Source: Schoenoplectus triqueter
Lineage: Eukaryota > Streptophyta > Magnoliopsida > Poales > Cyperaceae
Assembly: GCA_964058805.1 (NCBI GenBank)
Contig: CAXKVV010000123.1
Location: 1-31,281 of the forward strand
DNA length: 31,281 nucleotides
Direction: 5' to 3'
Shown here: positions 1 through 11,031 of the stretch, in pieces
Layout: every line of letters starts with the position of its first letter
Numbering within the stretch: position 1 is the first letter of the stretch
Notes under the pieces: model-generated
What the model was told of the DNA's origin: nothing
Seen by the model: the letters and a program-made list of their open reading frames with translations, nothing else
The model's database searches: none
Program-made: the position numbers and the translations under genes

Positions 1-2093
1 ATCGACAAACGAGCGAACCAGAGAACCAGCGAAAAAATGAAACGAACCGGAGAGTAAAAACTTAGACTTGATCAACATCTAACTAGTTAATGAGTGATCT
101 GATGTATTTAAAGGGTATTTCGGAAAATTCACGTCTTAAAAAATCCAAAACAACTGAATTAATTCAGTCCTCAGCTCCTTTTTAAGATAGAGAGACTACT
201 GTGCTTCTCTTTTGAGAATCCATAAAACGTTTGGTCAAATCCCTCGCCCAAGTAAATTGATTTTCATGATGTCGAGAGAAAACAAACAAGGTCTGACTGT
301 GACGAGTGTTGTCTATTGTGAGGTCAGTGATTTATTTCCATAAAATCCCAATTTATTAGTTAAGGATATACAAGGTTAATTAATTAAAGTTATATTTTTT
401 CTTTACATTTTTATACAGAAAATCTTAATATTTTCTAAATTAACATTTATATATTCTTAGTTGATAAATAAATAATTGTCAGAATTTTGTTTAAACAGAT
501 ATCTAATGGGATGCTGAAAAAAGTTTATAATAAATATGTTTGATTTCAATTTAAAATTATTTCAAATCGAATCAATTTGATTCGAATTGGATACAAATTA
601 AATTCAAACTCTAAATAGTTCATTCAAAATTGGTTCACGAACTAATGATTCGAATCTTGATGATGTTTAGACCGTCTGACATCTAAGAAAATACTTGATT
701 TTAGAATCTATGTTATCTAATTCTAGTTTTATCTGATGACACAGACCTTCAATTAGTTGGGATAAAATTTACGGACCTCCAAAGAAATATTAACATGTGC
801 ATGATTTAGAACGGTGAATAAACTAAGCTCATGAATTGAAGGTCAAACATAGCATGATGAAGGATCCAATATTAAAGGAAGAGGAAAACGTTCTAATATC
901 AAACTTCACACATTCAATTTTCAACCATTACAAATCAAATCAAAATACTTTGAATTTAAACAAATTAAATTTTAAGCTCTCATTTTAACTTGAAATTGAC
1001 TATCTATTTTAAATCAAACTAGTTCAATTAAATTTCAAAATAAATTTAAATACTAGATAGTTCGATTGAATTTATTTTGTTTGCGGCCCTAATCAAGTAT
1101 ATTTCTTTTAGATGATTTTAAGAAATATGTACTTAACCGGCCTTCTCTAATGAAATCGTATTTCCTAATAGAAATATTTACTCTCAAATCAGTTAATATC
1201 CCACTGATTTCATTCTTATTCACAGCTACAATAGTTCAATTGAAAAGTATTATTTTTATATTTGATTTAATATTTGCCAAGATTGAATTTCATGAACTTA
1301 AAACTTCGTGTTACACCACAGCCAACTTTATTGACCTCTTTATCTCTTTGCCTTCAACCAGAGTCAGTCTTTTTCTTGATCCAAAGAAAAATAATTACAT
1401 TGAAAAAATCACACAATGTAATATGGAACTGGAACTTAACTAATGAAGATTAAATAATTAGAATGAATTTCTTCTATTTAAAGGTATAAATATTTAATTT
1501 ATCAGTTTAAACATCTATTCTTTTTTCTTTTTTTAAAACACTTGCTTATTATGACCAAGAAATGACGCATGTATTAAGAATTAACTCTAGAAATTTCAAA
1601 TCATTCGATGATATGATAATAAAATTTAGTACCGTATGTATAGGGATTAAAAATAAGTTTGTTTCTTGAGATGAAGTAAAATAAAAATTATAGTATTTGT
1701 TCCTGTTTGCTACGTATCATATATGTTTAAGATCTAAGATTTCTAACATTGATTGTCATTTTATCACCGATAACAAAGCTGGAATATTAGAATATTGATG
1801 TTATTTTTTTTGTCCCGATAAAAGTATATTGTATAAATTCATAAAGTAGACGATTGACTCTACTCAAATTTATATGGCTCTGCGGCTGTCTGGCCCCTCA
1901 TATACTTCGATCTTGTTGGCTCCGCCCATATAATGTTAGAAAGAACGATTCATAATAAAATGTTTATGATACCGTATAAAAAAATTGATTCATAAAAATT
2001 GAGGTTGGGGTTCTTTCTCAGAAAAGAAAATTGAGGCCGGGTTATTGGATCATTTCGGCCACTACTAGCTTTACGCCAACAAGAATTTTGTAT
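1..2093. other. AT-rich intergenic DNA, no gene recognised
   Basis: About 2 kb of AT-rich sequence with stops in all frames. The only sizeable open frame (1150-1443, + strand) has low-complexity F/I/L-rich composition and no recognisable motif, so it is not called. The section around 540-1090 is rich in repeated TTCAAAT/AATTTGAA-like words and looks like decayed repeat DNA, but I could not place ends. The first 60 bases are purine-rich and less AT-rich than the rest. They could be the 5' edge of a gene to the left on the minus strand, but nothing in the window confirms this. Confidence 0.5.
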
Positions 2094-3355
2094 TCTTATA
2101 GATATTATATAAAGCATTTAAGCAATGGAGCCGTTCATTTTTTTGTTATGGTATTTAAACTTTCATAATACACATTTTATCTTTCATGTAACGATTGAGA
2201 TTCAACTTGATTAACTTCGGCGGCAGATATCGTTTCCAATTTTTTAATTTCCTCTCTATTCGAAAATAATAATTTTTGAAAAGGTAAATATTTTTTTATT
2301 AAAAATTTGATGTCAATCAACCGAAATAATATGATATTATATCTTTCCTGATAATTGACAAAGATTTTCTAATCATCTTAGTGTTTATAGTAATTATCTA
2401 TACTATTATATAAATCATCTAAGAACTGGAGGGTCCATTTTTTGTCATGGTAATTTTTTATTATATCCATTTTATCTCTCAATTAGATGAATAATATTTA
2501 TTTTTGGTTGATCGAACGTATGTGATCGCGTCCATTGATCCCCTCTTTCTCTCCATTTCTTTCCCTTCTATACTATTATTTCCATAATATTATTATTTTT
2601 ATTTAGCAACCTTGTGCATATTTGGTAAAAAATTAATGGTGATAATATATGTTAGAATAATTTACTTTTCTTGCCATAAAAATCATGAATCATTAACTCA
2701 TATTGTGCAAAAAGCTCATCCAAGATTAAATATAGTATTTATTATAGATTTTCTCTATAATTTGGTGAATTTATAATTTAACATTAGATAAATATGAATT
2801 TTTTATCTTATAATGTTTTAATGTTTAAATAAAAGAGTCTGCTGCAACGCACAGGTATATAACTAGTTTCCTAAATTGACTTATCTTATTGGATGATCGT
2901 CTATAATAATTATTTCCTTTTTGTTTTATCTTTTATAGAAGTTCTCTCTGATGATATATCTCACAATTTCAGATTTAAAAGTACCTGCAAATATTAAAGA
3001 TGAATATAACAATCATGTTACTTATTTTTGACGGAAAGAATAATTTACTCATTGATAAGTATTTTTTATTAATGATACGACGTACATCATTTGTATAACT
3101 GAAAAAATGAGAAAGAAAAAACATGATAAACTGACTATCATAGTTATATAAAAACAGAGAAGATGATCAAAAAAAAATTTTAATCTTTTTTTCTCTTAGA
3201 AATATTAATCATGTCTTCCATCAAGATATATTAGAAGATAGAGACGAGCAATTTTTGATTTTTTAATATAAATGTATTCATTTGTCAAAATAATTTATTA
3301 TTTTTTTATGTATATGAATAAAAATGTCCACTGCAATACGCGGGTATGAAGCTAG
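2094..3355 (+). mobile_element. Outer Helitron-like element, split by a nested copy
   Basis: The left end (from about 2094) reads TC, then an ATTATATAAAGC block followed by ATTTAAGCAATGGAG, which resembles the 5' end of plant non-autonomous Helitrons. The right end has GCAATACGCGGGTAT and then CTAG at 3352-3355 followed by T, the Helitron 3' signature (CTRR before a host T). The subterminal hairpin is decayed: only the CGCGGG arm is intact. There is no coding capacity. A second, related element lies inside it at 2397-2866. The 5' host base is T rather than the usual A, so the left boundary is uncertain by a few bases. Confidence 0.55.
2397..2866 (+). mobile_element. Inner (nested) non-autonomous Helitron-like element
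   Basis: It starts TCTATACTATTATATAAATC directly after a host A (2396) and ends GCTGCAACGCACAGGTATAT...CTAG at 2866 directly before a host T (2867), matching Helitron insertion between A and T without target duplication. A short imperfect hairpin (CTG-C-TG / CACAG) precedes the CTAG end. The first ~100 bases align well to the start of the surrounding element at 2094, and the two 3' ends are also alike, so both belong to one family. At about 470 bp with no ORF, it is non-autonomous. Confidence 0.65.
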
Positions 3356-3809
3356 TTCTTATTGATATATCAATGTTCTGGACTGTTCTTAATTTAATTT
3401 ATAAAATTGCACATCTTGTTTAAAATAAAGACTCGTCAGTTCTAATATTTATCTTTTTTATTTAATTATTCTCTGAACATCTAGTATTTAATTTCAACAA
3501 ATAAAAATTTCTTTACTTCAAATAAAGACAATTATTTATAATGCTTTAAAATGCATATTCTTTAATAGGATTATATATATTTTAATTTAGATATATAGAA
3601 TTTTTAACAAATATATTTTAATATATAATTATTTAGAATTAAGTGAACTAACATATATAATTTTTATTTTGTTAATATAATATTTAGACTGGCATTAGAT
3701 GGACAAATGATTGTGCGGTGTTCGTCGTACGATATGTTTCTTCCATCATCAGATGGGATGTATTTCGATCAGGTATTTTATTGCAATGTAATCTATATCT
3801 GAGTTTGTC

Positions 3810-4185
3810 TAGCATATTTTCATTAGTATTTTAAATCGAAATACTAATGAGTTAAATTTTATTTTTTCATACTCAAAATTTTAATTTAGATAGTTCAATA
3901 AAATCTTTATATGATAATCTTATAGTATACTAATTTTTATCGTGGTTGAAGTTAGTTTATTATGTTTAATGATTTTTAGAAAATAAGCTTTTTTAATATA
4001 TATTATTATTATTATTTTATTATTTTAGAGCTATTTTTTAAAAATCATTAAGTATAATAAACTAATTCTAAATACGATAAAAATTAATATTTTATAAAAT
4101 TATGATATAAAATTAAGATTATGATCATAAAAATTTTAAATTTAACTCATTAATATTTCAGTTAAAATGGTAACGAAACGTACTA
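3810..4185. mobile_element. Foldback MITE upstream of phosphomannomutase
   Basis: The whole segment is an imperfect inverted repeat: the left arm (from about 3825, TTTTAAATCGAAATACTAAT) matches the reverse complement of the right arm (about 4141-4175) through GAAATA(C/T)TAATGAGTTAAATTT. The arms meet near a TTATTATTATTTTATTATTTTAG centre around 4005-4030. The core, including ACTAATTTTTATCGTG and TTAATGATTTTTAGAAA, recurs almost unchanged at 16392-16817, so this is a dispersed family. The ends are tentative; a TA duplication would fit. It stops about 310 bp before the phosphomannomutase start codon. Confidence 0.7.
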
Positions 4186-4287
4186 AACTAACTCCTCTAT
4201 ATTTCAAACAATGACAATTTCGTCGAATCCAATATAAGATTATGTGGGCTCGCCAAGTAAGAGCCCGAACAGTCGCCAATCGCCATG

Positions 4288-4361
4288 TCACTGGTTAAAA
4301 ATCTCAGCGCTCCACGCTCCTCTCCCTCCTTTGACTCTGTCCTTTCTTCACTGGTTAAAAA
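4288..4361 (+). repeat. Two 14-bp direct repeats TCACTGGTTAAAAA, exactly 60 bp apart
   Basis: TCACTGGTTAAAAA occurs at 4288-4301 and 4348-4361 in the leader of the phosphomannomutase gene. The spacing is a multiple of three, so both copies read HWLK in the frame that runs into the start codon. GGTTAA is the core of plant GT-1-type light-response elements, so a regulatory role is possible but only inferred. Confidence 0.4.
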
Positions 4362-4495
4362 GCAATACCTCCAGATCCGCGCCAAAACTGCTTACTTCCT
4401 TTGCTTACTCCACCCTTCCCTCTCCCTCTCGTACTTATAGATCTGGGATCTCCAAAGCACGCTACCTCACATCACAATCAGAGGGTCTGGCGACT

Positions 4496-7400
4496 ATGGC
4501 GGGTCGGAAGCCTGGTGTGATCGCTCTGTTTGATGTCGATGGCACCCTCACTGCTCCTCGCAAGGTTTTTGATTTATCATGTTTTGTTCGATTATAAATG
4601 TCCCATTCTAAATTTGGTTGAATCGCAATCCTGCCCCAATTTGAATTGATGTGCTTATTTAGCTTTAGCTCTGGTCTCTGAACTGCGGTGCCAGATCTGA
4701 CAGTGTCAGTTTGTTCTCTTCAAAAAAGAAGAAAAGTATAACACACATTCTGTAAGAGTCACACTTGACAAGGTAACTACATTGGCATCTGAAGAATTTT
4801 TGGATGCAAATATTTTGTAACTTTTCAATTGGAGGATTTCAATGGAATTCAGATGTAACAATGACACCATAAGCCATCTACATGAAGCAGAAGGGTAAAT
4901 TTTGGGCTGGATACTAAGTGGAATTGCTGTTTTGAAGTAATCATAAATTTTTTTTCGTGCCAGCTGTTCATGTCTTACAATTTTAACTCTCCAAAGCTTA
5001 TATTTTTCCTATTGTCAGGTGGTGACTAATGAGATGCTTGAATTCTTAAAAGAGCTCAGAGAGGTACTAAACCTCCAACATTTTTTTTAATTTGCTTTTG
5101 CTCAAATGGATCATGTTCAAGTATAAATCTAAAAGTACAAATATCGTGACTAATTGTAGGTTGTTACTGTTGGGGTTGTTGGGGGCTCAGATCTTGTCAA
5201 GATCTCAGAGCAACTTGGGAAGTCAGGTTTGTGCTTTTAGTTTTATTTTTTCACTGAGCTTTAGTTTAATTGAGTTCATTACATGAGATGAACCTGGACT
5301 TTATCTTTATTATGCCTTATGATAGGCAAGGTCTAGAGCTATGTATCTATGTGAATGCCTAATTCTAGCTGATTACTCCTCTTTCAGTTATTTATGATTA
5401 TGATTATGTTTTCTCGGAAAATGGGCTTGTTGCTCATAAGAACGGCGAACTCATTGGTACAGAGGTATGTTCTTGTGAAGCTTGCATATTTGTTACACAA
5501 TTTAGGTAGAATATTGTACATATTAAGACCTTGGGTTGAACGAGGAATATTGGGGCCATTCAAAATATAATCACCATAATATCTTTTCTGAATTAGAATA
5601 TCATGTTTTGTGTTGTGTACCTTATTTTATCCAATATACAGAAAAATCTATTTGGACCTGTTATTTCTTCTGGCATGCCAGGATTCTCCAGTAGTGTCTT
5701 TAGGCTGCCATCACCAGACTTTAAAACATGGATTTTTATCCTCTCCCAGCTGGTAAAGTTTCAGCATGCAGTCCCATGAAACCCTTTGTTTTGGGATTAA
5801 GATTAGCACGGATCTCGACAAAACCAATGTCTTGCAGTGCATTATTACTTATATCAGAGAGGATAAGAATTCCACTTGTTTCATTGTAATGCTTAAATAA
5901 AACATATAGTTTTTTATGTTTTACAGAGCTTGAAATCATTCGTAGGTGATGAAAATCTAAAGGTACACTTTCTGCTCTAAGTTCTTTTTCGTTTCATTTC
6001 TTGTAAGGGGCTCTCTTCAGACTAGTTGAGGTCTAATTAATGGCATTTCACAGGAGTTTATAAATTTCACACTCCATTACATTGCTGACCTGGATATTCC
6101 AATTAAAAGGTCAGTTCAAGCTTCAGCATTCTCTTCTTCAGTTTCTTTTTTAAAATTAATTTAACATACTTGCAAATAAGATCATTGAATGTAATTCATC
6201 AGTCACATTTATTTTCCATTTAAATTCAACATTAAAATGTTGTGGTGACTCTCATTGGGTCTCATTTATAGCCTACACCTGGGACTAAAGGCTTTGTTGT
6301 TGTTGTTGAATTAACTCATCAAAATAGATTGATATCGATGATACGTTGAAAATTTTTGATGAACAAAAAAGACTCTCTCTCTCATAGTTATTTAGTCCTT
6401 GATGTGACCACTGTATTAGAAATTGATAGCACCATGTACAAAGTGTCGAGTACTAGTTAAAATGTACAATAATTATAGCTTGTACTTTTGTAACTTTTCA
6501 TAGGTATGGCTTGTTAAAAGGAGCTCTTTTATTTGTTGAACATATTATTACTGTTTTCTTTCAGGGGGACATTTATTGAGTTCCGAAGTGGGATGATTAA
6601 TGTGTCACCAATTGGTAGGAACTGTAGTCAAGAAGAAAGAGATGACTTTGAGAGATATGATAAGGTACATATGATTTTCCTTGTGTAAAATTGTACAATA
6701 ATATCCTGCATGTCAGCAAATTTCATGGAGCCTGAGTATATAGAAAACTAAATTAGATGGTTGCTACATTGTTGTCCTTAATATTGTAGCCTGCAGAACT
6801 TTGAACTTTGAACTTTGACAGTGATTGTACTGTACAAGCTGGTACCATGAGCTACATTTCTGAAATGCCTGAAGTTAAGATTTTCTAATGATTACTAGGT
6901 ACATAACATTCGTCCAAAGATGGTCTCTGTGCTTCGAGAGAAATTTGCACATCTGAACTTTACATTTTCCATCGGAGGACAAATTAGTTTTGATGTAAGT
7001 TCTGTGTAGTCTTCTGGCTGTTGGATTTCTTTTCCAAATGGTAATAGCATTAGTTATACATCTCATAACTCTAATATTTTCAGGTATTTCCACAAGGTTG
7101 GGATAAAACGTATTGCTTGAGATATCTTGAAGAATTTCAAGAAATCCATTTTTTTGGGGACAAAACTTACAAGGTAAATGTTTTGTCTGTAGAAATAATG
7201 TTATGTGGAGTCAAAGCTTACTTTCTTTTATATTTTATTTAATTTCTGTAGAAATTAAACCATGTTGCTATTTGGTTGTACATAGAAACAATGTTCGGTG
7301 CAGTTTAGTTAAAGCATTTTTTTGGGTGCAAATTGCACTGTGCTGCATATCATCTAAGATGGATTCTTTTTGGATGTATTTGCTAAGCACATCCTCTTTT

Positions 7401-8743
7401 CAGATTATTTTTATTATAAGGCACATCGTTGATGTTTTTTGCACCAGCCCTAACAAGCTTTACTTTCTCAACTCAAATTGAACTAAATTAATTCAAGACA
7501 ACTATTTGATTTGATTCAGCAGTAATAAACATGTTCATTTCAGTGGGTATGCAAGATTAATAGTAATTTCCTCTGGTATTTTAGCTTAAACTTGTTTTAG
7601 CTATGGAACTGAGTAGAAAATTTGTAGGTTAGGAATTGCAAGTATAAAATTGTTGAATATAGATGTACAAAACTTAAATTCATGGTACAAGGTCCTCATG
7701 CTTTCGTTGGAGAACAAATCTAGTGACTTGCTTTTATCATTCTAACCTCACAAAAATGGCCTCTCTGGAATGCTAGAAGAATGTTTACCTGCATGCTCGA
7801 CACCAGCCAACCCTTTTATCTTGCTATTAGTATCCTTTAACGTTTTCAGATATCTGTTCCTGATTTTTTAATTTTTACTAAATTTAATTGACCTTTCTTT
7901 TGACAGGGAGGTAATGACCATGAGATTTATGAATCTGAGCGAACTGTTGGCCACATAGGTAAACAAGTTAGCTTTTATTACTGTAAATACATACAAAGAA
8001 GGTTCCAAAAAGTAGAGATCGTCTGGTTACTGAATGAAATTGTTGAACTACCAGTGGTATACCTCATATTCACACAATACTCATTGCACCCATTCTTTTT
8101 CTATCCCAGTTTTTCCAATGAATGATAACACAATATCCTTGTTTCAAGTATCTGACAACTCTGCTTCTCTTTGGGAAGCACACATTCAGAAGAGATATCT
8201 TGATACATGCATTCATGTCTTCTTGTCCTCAAATATCCTCAACTCGAAGTTTTGAATTCAGCTGTTTATATTCTTGCATTTACAAAATACCTTTCGGGTA
8301 TACTTCCAGAAATAGTCCGATCTTATGTCTTCACAGACCACTTTTGAGTGCATAAAACACTTCAAAGCATTATGTGAATGCACAGTTGCACACATTCAGG
8401 TGGCTGTGGCCTTGTGATTGTTCTAGAAGCAAAAAGGTAATATTTAATGGATGCATGTGTTCAGATATTATTTGTGAGTTGTGACCATCTGCAGTTGGAA
8501 AAGGTATAAAATTTGTTAAAGTGAGACAGTGTTTGTCCTTATTTTAAAAAAAATGAGATAAAAGAGCTCAAAAGAATATGGTCGCAGTGGGAAGTCATAA
8601 TCAGGATAAAATTATCCATTGTTAAGTAGTATAATCTTTGTAAAAGGTAGAAAGAGAGTGCACTAATCCGTTTCCCTTGTTTGGCAGTTACCAGTCCGGA
8701 TGACACAGTTGAACAGTGCCGATCTCTGTTCCTAGCAAAATGA
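4496..8743 (+). CDS. PMM: Phosphomannomutase (11 exons, complete)
   Basis: It interconverts mannose-6-phosphate and mannose-1-phosphate in the cytosol, feeding GDP-mannose for ascorbate, N-glycans and GPI anchors. Exons: 4496-4564, 5019-5063, 5160-5226, 5388-5464, 5927-5962, 6054-6109, 6565-6664, 6899-6994, 7084-7173, 7907-7958, 8688-8743. All introns are GT-AG and the 744 nt give 247 aa, the usual plant PMM length. Visible HAD-family motifs: FDVDGT (nucleophile D13, acid/base D15), GGSD near residues 46-49, [19 protein letters not shown] in the cap domain, [13 protein letters not shown], and [12 protein letters not shown] (D208 and D216, Mg2+-side acidic residues). The start is the ATG giving [17 protein letters not shown], matching the known plant N-terminus. 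An in-frame upstream ATG at 4244 would add 84 residues. A foldback MITE begins 17 bp after the stop. The family identification is very secure; exon edges were set by eye. Confidence 0.96.
6262..6308 (+). mobile_element. Au-SINE-like 3' tail in PMM intron 6
   Basis: TAGCCTACACCTGGGACTAA followed by AGGC and a (TTG)5 tail resembles the 3' end of plant Au SINEs (TAGCCTACCCCAACTTGTTT..GGGACTAAAGGC-(TTG)n), with an internal deletion. The 5' part, including the tRNA-like head with A and B boxes, is missing and no target duplication is clear. A second relic with the same tail is at 27013-27090 on the other strand. The family assignment is from memory. Confidence 0.5.
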
Positions 8744-8760
8744 TAAATGAAGCCTCCATA

Positions 8761-8970
8761 AGGTGGGGGAGGTACAAAGGGTTTTGAATCAAAAAGTTAG
8801 TTCAAAACTCTTTGGACCCGTTGATTTTGCATTGAGATTCGCAATAATTATTGAAAATATGAATTTTAAGTTTAGAATTTATTAAAAGTACGAATCTCGA
8901 TGCAAAATCAACGGCTAAAGAGGACTTTGAACCAATTTTTTAATTCAAAGCCCTTTGTACCTCCCGGCCT
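8761..8970. mobile_element. Foldback MITE in the PMM 3' region with 7-bp target duplication
   Basis: The left arm (AGGTGGGGGAGGTACAAAGG and onward) and the reverse complement of the right arm (AGGCCGGGAGGTACAAAGGG and onward) match over about 90 bases, including GTTGATTTTGCAT(T/C)GAGATTCG, with an AT-rich middle. CCTCCAT flanks both sides (8753-8759 and 8971-8977), a probable target-site duplication. The first copy starts ten bases after the PMM stop codon, so this element must lie in, or directly end, the PMM 3' UTR. There is no coding capacity. A 7-8 bp duplication suggests hAT, but the termini do not settle the superfamily. Confidence 0.75.
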
Positions 8971-10863
8971 CCTCCATCATGGTCCATTTTTCGTAAAGCC
9001 TAAATTTATGTACTTCAGTAACTTATTCATGAATTGAAAAAATATTTTAGCGTGAGGATTTGTTTTGATAAACTGTTGCGGGCATGGACTTTGATCATTT
9101 TGATATTAATAAATAACTCTTCACAATAAGCTGTCCTCCACATTTTTTTTTGTAATTTGACAAAAAAAGAACTGATTTGATAGCTTCATGGCTAGATTCC
9201 TCATTCCTGCATCAGTAGATCGAACAACTCTGAAGTAATCCGGATCCATAACCATCAGTGTGCTGGATACGGTGCGGGGACATCGAAACTCAACTCTTGC
9301 TTTGAGATTCGTGCTAGTATCTGAAATCGCTCCAAAGAAAAATTGTCGTACACTTTACGAACGCTAAAAAAATTTAATTTCACATTTATAATAAGTTAAT
9401 AAAATTCCAAAATTGTTAGAGGATAGTACCACTTATCAAATAAAATGTTTCTCTGATACGCAATTCGATATGCAGATATAGAGTTGTTATGCAAATTATA
9501 CAGTTATTATGTATATTTACGATTTTATTACACCATTTAATACAAATTATACAGTTATTATGTATATTTATGATTTTATTATACCATTTTATTTTGTATA
9601 GTATTTAGTCGATGTCGCTAATATATAATAATAATTTTAATGTGCATGATGGCAACACTATATAAAATAAACAGAAGGGATTCAATTACCATCATTTTAG
9701 TTCCACATCGGTCTCATTTAAATTAATTATCAAATAACTATTATTTTAATACTTAAATAATAAAATTAAGTGAAGGGATATTTTATAAATATCATCTTAT
9801 ATATGTATTAAAAAAATATCATTTATATATGCATCAAGTGCTAATAAAATCGGCGGATCAAATTTTATAATTTAGACTCGTTACTTGATGACTATTTAAA
9901 TGACGTTAAAATTTTATAATTTTTAGTTTGCATATAATTGATATGATATAGAATACATCTAACGTTCATATTTTTAAATTTATATATGAATAAATAAATA
10001 TACATCATGGATACAGTGATTAGATCCTTTCTCTAAAACAAATAATATAATAAAATTATTAACATGCATAATAACTATATATGTATAATGTATTAATGTG
10101 CATAATAACCTCGTATCGACGACGGTATCAACATCGCGTATCTCCTTTTATCAAATTTTGTTGTTACGATCTTATGCCATCTAATTATTCGTTGGTTTTT
10201 TTAGATTCTACATCAGACTAAAATTTGATACTACATTAACAACGGGATGCACGTTTTTTTCATTGGTACGTAATATCCAGTTAGCAAAGATTTAAAAAGC
10301 CATATACGTCCAATTTCTCTTATCTTCCCAAATGTATATCTAAAAATCTACACATCTAATGTGTGGGACCTCACAAGTAAAGAAAATGTAATAACGTGGA
10401 TCGAACATAAGTTTTTGTGTTTGTAAAAAGACTTGAAAATTGTGTTTGAAGTTCACAAAAATGTAATTACCTATCAAAACTGTTTTTGTACTTTCAAACT
10501 ATTTTTATCCTGGAGACAGAACATATATTTATTTTTGGGACAATTATCTTATCCTTAGAATAAATTATTAGAGATGGGTTTTTGTCAGCGTCTGGGAGTT
10601 AATCGGTTGAAAGCATACAATACTGGAGCAATATGTATAATTTGTATACTATCACCAAATCACCTAATTTAGAAAGCATTATGCATACAAGTTGTCAAGG
10701 CAATTATTTTCTCAGTTGGACATGGTCCGTTCGTGGTTTGCAGAACATCACAGTTAGTAGTGCGGTGGGCCCTATTTACAGGTAAGAAGCGGGATGACTT
10801 CACATGGAACCAGCTTATGTAGCGAAATCTCACTCCGGAGCACATGACTCACAATCGCTATTT
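8971..10863. other. AT-rich intergenic DNA between PMM and U6
   Basis: No coding region is seen. It holds a two-copy tandem repeat (9492-9589) and otherwise AT-rich unique-looking sequence. GTTCCACATCG near 9706 resembles the snRNA upstream sequence element, but no snRNA follows. A TGGGCC motif is at 10766-10771, about 155 bp upstream of the U6 start. Confidence 0.5.
9492..9589 (+). repeat. Two-copy tandem repeat, 51-bp period
   Basis: A 47-base block beginning CAAATTATACAGTTATTATG at 9492-9538 is repeated at 9543-9589 with only two C/T differences and a 4-base spacer. It is AT-rich and non-coding, most likely a recent local duplication. Confidence 0.8.
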
Positions 10864-10907
10864 GTCCCACAATGACAAATCCTTTCATAAATAAGGCTTT
10901 TTATAAG
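10864..10907 (+). promoter_or_regulatory. Pol III type 3 promoter of U6 (USE + TATA)
   Basis: GTCCCACAATG at 10864-10874 matches the plant upstream sequence element RTCCCACATCG at 9 of 11 positions. A TATA box, TTTATAAG, lies at 10900-10907. The gap of about 25 bp is the short spacing that in plants directs RNA polymerase III; Pol II snRNA genes have about ten more bases. The TATA box lies 20-27 bp before the U6 start. Confidence 0.85.
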
Positions 10908-10926
10908 ATCTGGAGAGACCAGCGTT

Positions 10927-10946
10927 GTCTCTTCGGAGACATCCGA

Positions 10947-10978
<32 letters not shown>

Positions 10979-11028
10979 GGCCCCTGCGCAAGGATGACAC
11001 GCACAAATCGAGAAATGGTCCAAATTTT
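10927..11028 (+). ncRNA. U6: U6 spliceosomal snRNA
   Basis: This is the catalytic-core RNA of the spliceosome. The 102-nt sequence matches plant U6 over its whole length: 5' stem-loop, the ACAGAGA box (ATACAGAGAAGATTAGCATG, pairing with the 5' splice site), the AGC triad, the internal stem-loop (CCCCTGCGCAAGGATGAC) and the 3' AATGGTCCAAATTTT end. Compared with the sequence I remember for Arabidopsis, the 5' stem carries T and A where C and G are usual (GTCTC-TTCG-GAGAC), a compensated base pair. A T-run from 11025 is the Pol III terminator. With the matching promoter this looks like a functional copy. Confidence 0.95.
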
Positions 11029-11031
11029 TTT
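11025..11031 (+). terminator. Pol III T-run terminator of U6
   Basis: Seven consecutive T residues directly follow the U6 body, the standard RNA polymerase III stop signal. The last Ts become the U-tail of the RNA. Confidence 0.85.

Noticed and set aside
1150..1443. 97-codon open frame in AT-rich DNA
   Set aside because: Composition (F, I, L, K) is what AT-rich DNA gives by chance, and no motif is visible.
9706..9716. GTTCCACATCG, close to the snRNA upstream sequence element
   Set aside because: No TATA box at the right spacing and no snRNA sequence follows.
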